A DNA stretch of 13,514 nt from Stenotrophomonas maltophilia (GTDB lineage Bacteria > Pseudomonadota > Gammaproteobacteria > Xanthomonadales > Xanthomonadaceae): positions 1 through 13,514 of the forward strand of contig DGIP01000325.1 in NCBI GenBank assembly GCA_002386405.1, in the 5' to 3' direction. Position 1 is the stretch's first letter; each line of letters begins with the position of its first letter. A program made the position numbers and the translations under genes. Under the pieces are notes generated by a model. The model saw only the letters and a list, made by a program, of their open reading frames with translations, was not told the origin of the DNA and did not search any database. Positions 7,951 to 13,514 of the stretch are shown piece by piece.

Positions 7951-10900
7951 AGCGTGCCGTCGTCGCGGGGGTTCTGGGTCTGGGTCTGGTGTGGTCGATG
8001 GCGGCGCCTGCCGCGCCCCCGGCAGTGCCGGCGGCGCCCAAGGTCCTGGACAGCTTCGACGACATGTCGCCCTGGAAGCTGGTGGTGTCCGACCAGGTCA
8101 GCGGTTCGCTGCGCAGCGTGGCCGGTGCCAATGGAGGCCGCGCGCTGTGCGTGGACTACGACTTCCACGAGGTCTCCGGCTACGTGGCGATCCGCCGCGA
8201 GCTGCCCATCACCTGGCCCGACAACTACCAGGTCGGTTTCCAGCTGCGCGGGGATTCGCCCGGCAACGACCTGCAGTTCAAGCTGATCGATGCCAGCGGC
8301 GACAACGTGTGGTGGGTCAACCGCCCCGGCTACGCATTCCCCAAGACCTGGACGCCGGTGCAGTACCGCCAGCGCCAGATCGACAAGGCCTGGGGCCCGG
8401 ACCCGGACAAGACCCTGCGTCAAAGCGCGGCGGTGGAGTTCACCATCTACAGCAAGGTCGGCGGGCGCGGCACGGTCTGCTTCGACCGGCTCACCCTGCA
8501 GGCGCTGCCGCCGGCCGATACCTCGGCGCTGGCGCCGTCGGTGATCGCCGATACCGCCACCGCGCTGCAGAGCCGCATTGCCGATGGCAAGCCGGACACG
8601 GTGTGGATCAGCGGCGGCGTACCCGACCAGACCATCAGCCTGGACCTGCACAACGTGCGCGAGTTCGGCGGTGCGGTGATCCAGTGGGTGCCCGGCCTGG
8701 AAGCCACCCGCTACGTGGTGCGCTCGTCGGTCGATGGCCGCGACTGGCGCACCCTGCGCGAGATCACTGCCGGCGGTGGCGGCGAGCGCGACTGGCTGGC
8801 ACTGCCCGATACCGAGGCGCGCTACCTGCGCTTCGACCTGAAGAACGGCAGGAGCTGGCGCTACGGCATCCGCGACATCGCGATCAAGCCGCTGGATTTC
8901 GCCGGCACGCCGAATGAGTTCGTTGAATCGGTCGGCGCCGACCTGACCCGGGGCTTCGTGCCGCGCGGCTTCAGCGGTGAGCAGCCGTACTGGACCCTGC
9001 TGGGCCTGGACGGCGGCCGCGAGCAGGCGCTGATCGGTGAGGACGGCGCGCTGGAAGTGGCCAAGGCCAGCTTCAGCGTGGAGCCCTTCGTGGTGGTCGA
9101 CAAGAAGGTGCTGAGCTGGGCCGATGTCGAGGCCAGGCAGTCGCTGCAGGACGATTACCTGCCCATCGCCAGCGTCGACTGGGCCCACCCCCAGGCCGCA
9201 TTGAAGGTGACCGGCTTCGTCCAGGGCAGCCGGGACAAGGCGCAGCTGGTGGGGCGCTACACGCTGCACAACCCGGACAAGGTGGCGCACGACTACACCC
9301 TGGCCCTGGCCGTGCGGCCGTGGCAGGTGAATCCGCCGCGGCAGTTCCTCAACACCGTGGGCGGTGTGAGCCGGATCGATACGCTGGATTTCGAACCGGG
9401 CCAGGTCGAGGTCAACGGCACGCCGCGCGTGTACACGGTGCAGGCCCCGGATGCGGCGTTCGCCAGCCCGTTCGATGGCAAGCTGGAGGTCACCCACCTG
9501 GCCAGCGGCAACCTGCCCACCGCCACGGAAGTGCGCGACGCCACCGGGTTGGCCTCGGGCGCGCTGCTGTACCGCTGGCGGCTGGAGCCGGGCCAGAGCA
9601 GGGAGGTGGCCATCGTGCTGCCGCAGACCGGCGCGTGGACCACCCCGAAGGACTTCGACGCCAACAAGGCCCAGCAGCAGGTGGCCTCGATGTGGCGCAC
9701 CAAGCTGGACCAGGTGGCGCTGCAGGTACCGGCGGCGGGCAAGCCGCTGGCCGATACGCTGCGCACCGCGCTGGCGCACATGCTGATCTCGCGGATCGGC
9801 CCGAGCCTGCAGCCGGGCACGCGCTCGTACTCGCGCAGCTGGATCCGCGATGGCGCGATGATTTCCGAAGGCCTGCTGCGCATGGGCCGCAGCGATGCGG
9901 TGCGCGAGTACGTGAACTGGTACGCGCCGTACCAGTTCGACAACGGCAAGGTGCCCTGCTGCGTGGATCCGCGCGGCGCCGACCCGGTGCCGGAAAACGA
10001 CAGCCATGGCGAGCTGATCTTCAACATCGCCGAGTACTGGCGCTACACCGGTGACAGCACCTTCCTGGAACTGATGTGGCCGCACGTGCAGGGTGCCTAC
10101 CAGTACATGGAACAGCTGCGCCTGAGCGAGCGCACCGAAGAGAACCGCGCCCGCAACCCGGCCTTCTACGGGATGATGCCGGTGTCGATCAGCCACGAAG
10201 GCTATTCGGCCAAGCCGATGCATTCGTACTGGGACAACTTCTGGGCGCTGCGTGGTTACAAGGACGCTGCGATCATCGCCAGCACGCTGGGCAAGCTGGA
10301 AGCGATGCAGATCGCCGAATCGCGCGACCAGTTCCGTGATGACCTGCAGGCCTCGCTGCTGGCGGCCACGGCGCTGCACAAGATCGATTTCCTGCCCGGT
10401 TCGGCCGAGCTGGGCGATTTCGATGCGACCTCCACCACCATCGCGCTGGCCCCGGGCGGCGAGCAGGGCCGGCTGCCGCAGCCGTACCTGGACAACACCT
10501 TCGAGCGTTACTGGAAGCAGTTCGAGGAGCGCCGCGACGGCAAGCGCGAGTGGAAGGATTACACCCCGTACGAGTGGCGCAACGTGGCCGCGTTCGTGCG
10601 CCTGGGCTGGCGCGACCGCGCCTGGCAGGCCACCGAGTTCTTCTTCAAGGACCGCGCGCCGCAGGCCTGGAACCAGTGGGCCGAAGTAGTCTCGCACACG
10701 CCGCGCAAGCCGTTCTTCGTCGGCGACCTGCCGCATGCCTGGGTGGCGTCGGACTTCGTGCGCTCGGCGCTGGACATGTTCGCCTACAACCGCGACGTGG
10801 ATGACAGCCTGGTGCTGGCCGCCGGCGTGCCCAGCCGCTGGCTGGACGGCGCCGGGGTCGGGGTGAAGGGCCTGCGCACGCCGAACGGACAGCTCAGCTA

Positions 10901-11132
10901 CACGCTGGCCCGCAGCGACAGGCAGCTCACGCTGCAGGTTGCGCCGGGGCTGGTGGTGCCGCAGGGCGGGGTGATCCTGCCGTGGCCGTTCACTGGCGAA
11001 CCCGGTGAAACCACCATCAACGGCGAGCCGGCGCAGTGGCTCAACGGCGAGCTGCGCATCACCCAGGTGCCCGCGAAGGTTGAAGTGCAGATCCCGGCAT
11101 CGGTGCGGCGCGCCGAACGCAAGGCACCGTGA
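7947..11132 (+). CDS. Secreted multidomain protein: sugar-binding modules plus (alpha/alpha)6 glycosidase-like region
   Basis: Large exported protein, probably a periplasmic glycoside hydrolase with accessory modules. A signal peptide occupies residues 1 to about 20-23 (AAPAA). Residues about 33-188 look like a galactose-binding-like/CBM11-type beta-sandwich (LDSFDDMSPWKL, then FQLRGDSPGNDLQFKL). Residues about 195-316 fit a discoidin (F5/8 type C) domain (VVRSSVDGRDWRTL, ARYLRFDL). Residues about 325-575 are a beta-rich super-sandwich-like region. Residues about 577-955 form a helical barrel region with YSRSWIRDGAMISEGLLRMG (628-647), ENDSHGELIFNIAEYWRYTG (683-702) and SYWDNFWALRG (760-770). 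The WIRDG motif and acidic residues recall GH15/GH63/amylo-1,6-glucosidase enzymes. A beta-rich tail closes the protein. The start is GTG 7947, with GGGGAG at 7932-7937 upstream, overlapping the previous stop; the end overlaps the next gene as GTGA. The GH family and bond specificity cannot be assigned. Confidence 0.85.
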   Translation: MKRAVVAGVLGLGLVWSMAAPAAPPAVPAAPKVLDSFDDMSPWKLVVSDQVSGSLRSVAGANGGRALCVDYDFHEVSGYVAIRRELPITWPDNYQVGFQLRGDSPGNDLQFKLIDASGDNVWWVNRPGYAFPKTWTPVQYRQRQIDKAWGPDPDKTLRQSAAVEFTIYSKVGGRGTVCFDRLTLQALPPADTSALAPSVIADTATALQSRIADGKPDTVWISGGVPDQTISLDLHNVREFGGAVIQWVPGLEATRYVVRSSVDGRDWRTLREITAGGGGERDWLALPDTEARYLRFDLKNGRSWRYGIRDIAIKPLDFAGTPNEFVESVGADLTRGFVPRGFSGEQPYWTLLGLDGGREQALIGEDGALEVAKASFSVEPFVVVDKKVLSWADVEARQSLQDDYLPIASVDWAHPQAALKVTGFVQGSRDKAQLVGRYTLHNPDKVAHDYTLALAVRPWQVNPPRQFLNTVGGVSRIDTLDFEPGQVEVNGTPRVYTVQAPDAAFASPFDGKLEVTHLASGNLPTATEVRDATGLASGALLYRWRLEPGQSREVAIVLPQTGAWTTPKDFDANKAQQQVASMWRTKLDQVALQVPAAGKPLADTLRTALAHMLISRIGPSLQPGTRSYSRSWIRDGAMISEGLLRMGRSDAVREYVNWYAPYQFDNGKVPCCVDPRGADPVPENDSHGELIFNIAEYWRYTGDSTFLELMWPHVQGAYQYMEQLRLSERTEENRARNPAFYGMMPVSISHEGYSAKPMHSYWDNFWALRGYKDAAIIASTLGKLEAMQIAESRDQFRDDLQASLLAATALHKIDFLPGSAELGDFDATSTTIALAPGGEQGRLPQPYLDNTFERYWKQFEERRDGKREWKDYTPYEWRNVAAFVRLGWRDRAWQATEFFFKDRAPQAWNQWAEVVSHTPRKPFFVGDLPHAWVASDFVRSALDMFAYNRDVDDSLVLAAGVPSRWLDGAGVGVKGLRTPNGQLSYTLARSDRQLTLQVAPGLVVPQGGVILPWPFTGEPGETTINGEPAQWLNGELRITQVPAKVEVQIPASVRRAERKAP

Positions 11133-11971
11133 GCACGGTGCTGGCGCGCACCGGCATGCTCGGCGTGCTGCTGGCCTGTGCGCTGGCGGTGCTGCCGGCG
11201 CGCGCGGCCGAGCCGGCGGGGAAGGGCATGAGCATGGTGACCTTCAACCTGCACCATGACCGCGAAAACTGGTCGCAGCGGCGCGAGGTGATCCTGCGCG
11301 AGCTGGACGCGCTGCAGCCGGACGCGATCGCGCTGCAGGAAGTGATCCAGAAGCCGCACGTGCGCAACCAGGCCGCCTGGCTGGCGCGCAAGCTGGGCTA
11401 CGACTACCAGTTCGTGTCGACCGACCCGCCGGGGCGCTTCAAGCGCTATGGCAATGCACTGTTGACCCGTCGACCGGTGCTGGCGCGCGGCGAGCACCTG
11501 CTGGCGCCGCGCACCGACTATCGCACGGTGGCGCACCTGCGCATCGACGTGGACGGGCAGGCGGTGAACCTCTACGCCACCCACCTCAACGAACGCTCGG
11601 ATGAAAGCGGCAGCAGGATCCGCGGCGAGCAGGTGGCAGACCTGCTGAAGTTCATCGCCGGCACCGCCGGCGATGCGCCCGTGGTGATCGCCGGGGATTT
11701 CAATGCGCTGGTGGACGCCAGCGACCTGAGCGCACTGCGCCAACGCTATGGCGACAGCTACGGCAGCGTGCACGTCAACAACGAACTGGCGCAGGTCAGT
11801 ACCTTGAACCGCCACTACTACGACGCTCCCTCGCGCATCGACCACATCTTCTTCCAGCAGGACAAGCTGCTGGCGCGCGAAGCGAAGCTGCTGTTCGACC
11901 AGCCCTATGCGGAAGGGCGGTGGGCGTCGGATCACTACGGCGTGTGGACCCGCCTGCAGTTCGCGCCGTAG
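11129..11971 (+). CDS. Secreted endonuclease/exonuclease/phosphatase-family hydrolase
   Basis: Metal-dependent phosphoester hydrolase of the DNase I-like EEP fold, exported by a signal peptide ending near ARA/AE (residues 25-27). The full active-site set is visible: Asn40 in VTFNLHHD, Glu71 in ALQEV, His152 in ATHLNERSD, Asp190 and Asn192 in IAGDFNAL, Asp238 in RIDHIFF, and Asp268-His269 in ASDHYGV. It therefore looks catalytically intact. Members cut nucleic acids, phospholipids (sphingomyelinase type), inositol phosphates or other phosphodiesters; the substrate here is unknown. The start GTG 11129 gives a GTGA overlap with the preceding gene and has only a weak AGG (11122-11124); ATG 11156 would also retain a shorter signal peptide. 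It is the last operon gene. Its TAG stop is part of a GTAG-headed hairpin. Its place in a glycan operon suggests a role in removing phosphate-containing substituents. Confidence 0.88.
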   Translation: MSTVLARTGMLGVLLACALAVLPARAAEPAGKGMSMVTFNLHHDRENWSQRREVILRELDALQPDAIALQEVIQKPHVRNQAAWLARKLGYDYQFVSTDPPGRFKRYGNALLTRRPVLARGEHLLAPRTDYRTVAHLRIDVDGQAVNLYATHLNERSDESGSRIRGEQVADLLKFIAGTAGDAPVVIAGDFNALVDASDLSALRQRYGDSYGSVHVNNELAQVSTLNRHYYDAPSRIDHIFFQQDKLLAREAKLLFDQPYAEGRWASDHYGVWTRLQFAP

Positions 11972-11989
11972 GGAGGGGCACGCCCCACC
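11968..11989 (+). repeat. GTAG-headed imperfect hairpin overlapping the stop codon
   Basis: GTAG at 11968-11971 contains the TAG stop of the phosphoesterase gene. It is followed by GG-A-GGGG-CACG-CCCC-A-CC, a hairpin (11972-11978 with 11983-11989) with one A-A mismatch. It resembles the two cleaner GTAG hairpins at 1-25 and 3173-3195 but is imperfect and lacks a T-tract. It may be a decayed REP element or a weak 3' end stabiliser. The remaining bases to 12025, between the two convergent genes, show no clear terminator. Confidence 0.4.
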
Positions 11990-12025
11990 TGCGCGCGGCT
12001 GAAGCTCGCTTGACGAAGAAGACGG

Positions 12026-13381
12026 TCAATACCGGGGCCATTCCTTGGGCTTTCTAATTTCGATGAAGCTTCTGTAGTGGTCGTCGGTCGTATACACGTC
12101 CTGGGGACCGTGCCTTTTCAGGCCACCCAGGACGATGCGACGTGATCCACGGAATTCAGATTTGTAGTCATCTACGGTGTACTCCCGGTAGTGCCCCGGA
12201 CGCTTGATGGGGAGCTTGCCCTGGTCGTTGTAGAAAATGGACCCGTCCTTTCGACCGTGCTTGAACTTGTTGGAATTGCCACGTACGGCGTAGAGAAGCA
12301 TCCGTCGTTCTTCGTTTTCCAGCTCGTTGAACGCCATGCTGCGCAACGGCTTTCCGTCATGCGTGACGACCTCGGCGGCAGGGGCCGCTCGAGGCGCCGC
12401 CCGTGCGCGGGCGACTGGGGCTCTGTAGCGTAGCGGGGGCGCCTCAAGCGTCATGGAAGATCCGTAGCTTGTCGTGTGTGCCACATCCTGGGTCGAACGC
12501 GCAAACGGGAGCAGGGGCATCTCGTCAGCGGCAGCGGAGCCCGACCGCAGCGCCCTGCTCAATCGTCCGGCGGCTTTGGCGCCCGCCTTCACGATGGAAG
12601 GCAGGGCGGTGGCAACTCCCAAGGCGGTGACACCCAGCCCCACCCAGCCCAGGATGCCGGCAACGGAATCATGCCCTGCGGCTTCGGCAGCAACGGCCCC
12701 GATCTCGGCCACGGCGCCTACCGTACTGACGGCCGCGCCGGCAACGGCAGAGGCCGTCAGCGCCGCGCTTCCCGCAACCAACGGGGCGGCCAGGGAGCCC
12801 AGGCTTGCGACAGCGGCCACGATACCAATCCCCGCGATCACCCATTTCCAGAAATGACCGGTTGGATCGGTTCGGTTGATCGGATCGCCGGCACAATAGG
12901 CGTAGGCATTCATGCCGCCATCGTCGAAGGGGCTCAGCGCATCCGGCGCCAGGAAGTAGTGAAGCGTTGGGCTGTATGGTCGGTGGTGACCAGCACCGAG
13001 CAGGTAACAGCCACTGGCGTGGTCGAGCAGTTCGCCGTTGTAGGCCGGACGAGGTCCGGTCGTTTCTGATGGCAGATAACCGTATGGCGTGTAGCACTGT
13101 GGGCGGACCTGCGTATCACCCTCGACCAGGATCGAGCCGGCCTGGTCTGCGCCGAGCAGCGTCGTGGCTGCATCCACGCCGGTGCGTAGGGTAGCGACCC
13201 GTTGGCTGCCCCAATGCGGCCAGCTCAGTTGCTTGTCCGCATCGACGGCGTTGGTGATGGCATCGCCGTTCCAGTAACGCCACAGCGGGTTGGCGGGCGT
13301 GCCGGTACAGACCAGCAGGTTCTCGGCGTCGTAGCGATAAGTGGCGGCGGGCGCATTCAATGCGCCGGAAAGAGAAGACAT
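12026..13381 (-). CDS. Short Rhs-core protein with C-terminal barnase-like RNase toxin domain
   Basis: Predicted polymorphic toxin, 451 residues, with no signal peptide. Residues 15-22 (YRYDAENL) are a YD-repeat remnant. Residues 113-176 are the Rhs-associated core (FLAPDALSPFDDGGMNAYAY and PINRTDPTGH; the P-x4-DPxG junction is at 167-175). Residues 177-265 are a Gly/Ala-rich hydrophobic stretch of possible membrane-inserting segments. After an Ala/Pro/Arg-rich linker, residues about 338-451 match the barnase/N1-T1 ribonuclease family: YREYTVDDYKSEFRG, SRRIVLGG, TTDDHYRSF. By alignment with barnase Glu73, Arg87 and His102, the catalytic residues are Glu400, Arg415 and His435, all present. ATG 13381 has GAGGG at 13388-13392, and an in-frame TGA at 13391-13393 rules out an N-terminal extension. 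The thousand-residue beta-shell of full Rhs proteins is missing. Tip-encoding DNA is about 55% GC (hand count 166/300 over 12061-12360). No immunity gene follows within the window. Confidence 0.88.
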   Translation of the reverse strand: MSSLSGALNAPAATYRYDAENLLVCTGTPANPLWRYWNGDAITNAVDADKQLSWPHWGSQRVATLRTGVDAATTLLGADQAGSILVEGDTQVRPQCYTPYGYLPSETTGPRPAYNGELLDHASGCYLLGAGHHRPYSPTLHYFLAPDALSPFDDGGMNAYAYCAGDPINRTDPTGHFWKWVIAGIGIVAAVASLGSLAAPLVAGSAALTASAVAGAAVSTVGAVAEIGAVAAEAAGHDSVAGILGWVGLGVTALGVATALPSIVKAGAKAAGRLSRALRSGSAAADEMPLLPFARSTQDVAHTTSYGSSMTLEAPPLRYRAPVARARAAPRAAPAAEVVTHDGKPLRSMAFNELENEERRMLLYAVRGNSNKFKHGRKDGSIFYNDQGKLPIKRPGHYREYTVDDYKSEFRGSRRIVLGGLKRHGPQDVYTTDDHYRSFIEIRKPKEWPRY

Positions 13382-13473
13382 GGCATTCCCTCAGCGTGCG
13401 CCCCCGCAGGAGCGACGTTGCACCGGGATGCGTTAACGGCTTGTCGAAGTGGCTGCGGTTTTACGTTGCCCCA

Positions 13474-13509
13474 AACGCAGACAGCGGCCCTTGGGCCGCT
13501 GTCTGCGTT
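13474..13509. terminator. 17-bp perfect hairpin, likely bidirectional terminator
   Basis: Arms 13474-13490 and 13493-13509 are exact reverse complements around a TT centre. On the plus strand the stem is followed by CTTGT to the window end; on the minus strand it is followed by TTTGGGG. It most likely ends a minus-strand gene entering from the right, isolating the Rhs gene, or a gene lying beyond the edge. Between it and the Rhs start (13382-13473) no gene and no convincing promoter could be seen. Confidence 0.65.
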
Positions 13510-13514
13510 CTTGT

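Noticed and set aside
7911..10736. Minus-strand open frame of 941 codons opposite the large secreted enzyme
   Set aside because: Same antisense artefact: Arg/His/Gln-rich, no motif, and it overlaps a plus gene with signal peptide and domain structure.
12191..12433. Plus-strand 80-codon frame opposite the RNase tip, considered as an immunity gene
   Set aside because: It is wholly antisense to the toxin domain, has no clear ribosome site, and shows no barstar-like features; immunity genes normally lie downstream on the same strand.
12628..12652. Short CCACCCAGCC-like tandem repeat in the Rhs gene
   Set aside because: Only two imperfect units within coding DNA for a Gly/Val/Leu-rich segment; chance in high-GC sequence is sufficient.
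1..13514. CRISPR arrays, tRNA or rRNA genes, insertion sequences, attachment sites
   Set aside because: No regularly spaced direct repeats, no cloverleaf-like or rRNA sequence, and no transposase or integrase motifs were recognised on either strand.

Overview
The window looks like chromosomal DNA of a gammaproteobacterium of the Xanthomonadaceae, most likely Stenotrophomonas. This rests on high GC with strongly G/C-ending codons, a TonB-dependent receptor beside a carbohydrate-degradation operon, and small hairpins preceded by GTAG that resemble the GTAG-type REP (SMAG) elements of S. maltophilia. The genus is inferred, not proven.

Layout. Bases 1-84 hold a GTAG hairpin and the leader of a large Oar-type TonB-dependent receptor (85-3144). 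Bases 3145-3302 hold a long composite hairpin with a T-tract (likely terminator, with a GTAG hairpin at its tip), then a possible LacI-type operator and the leader of an operon. Bases 3303-11971 are six tightly packed plus-strand genes: a lipoprotein of the glycoamylase/GH144 (beta-1,2-glucanase-like) superfamily, a lipoprotein sugar-binding protein, two MalF/MalG-type ABC permeases, a 1061-residue secreted multidomain protein with beta-sandwich modules and an (alpha/alpha)6-barrel-like enzyme region, and a secreted endonuclease/exonuclease/phosphatase (EEP) family hydrolase. The first gap is 3 nt; the other four junctions are 4-nt start/stop overlaps (ATGA, ATGA, GTGA, GTGA), so translation is probably coupled. 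Three of the six genes start with GTG.

Working model: the receptor takes up an oligosaccharide across the outer membrane, the GH144-like lipoprotein and the large enzyme trim it, and the ABC transporter imports the products. No ABC ATPase, cytoplasmic glycosidase or regulator lies in the window. The phosphoesterase-like gene in the same operon suggests that the substrate could be a phosphate-decorated glucan, such as an osmoregulated periplasmic glucan; this is a hypothesis.

Bases 12026-13381 (minus strand, convergent) encode a short Rhs-core protein ending in a barnase-like ribonuclease domain, whose three catalytic residues can be placed. The tip-encoding DNA is clearly poorer in GC than the operon, and no immunity gene follows it within the window. 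The right edge holds a 17-bp perfect hairpin, probably a terminator.
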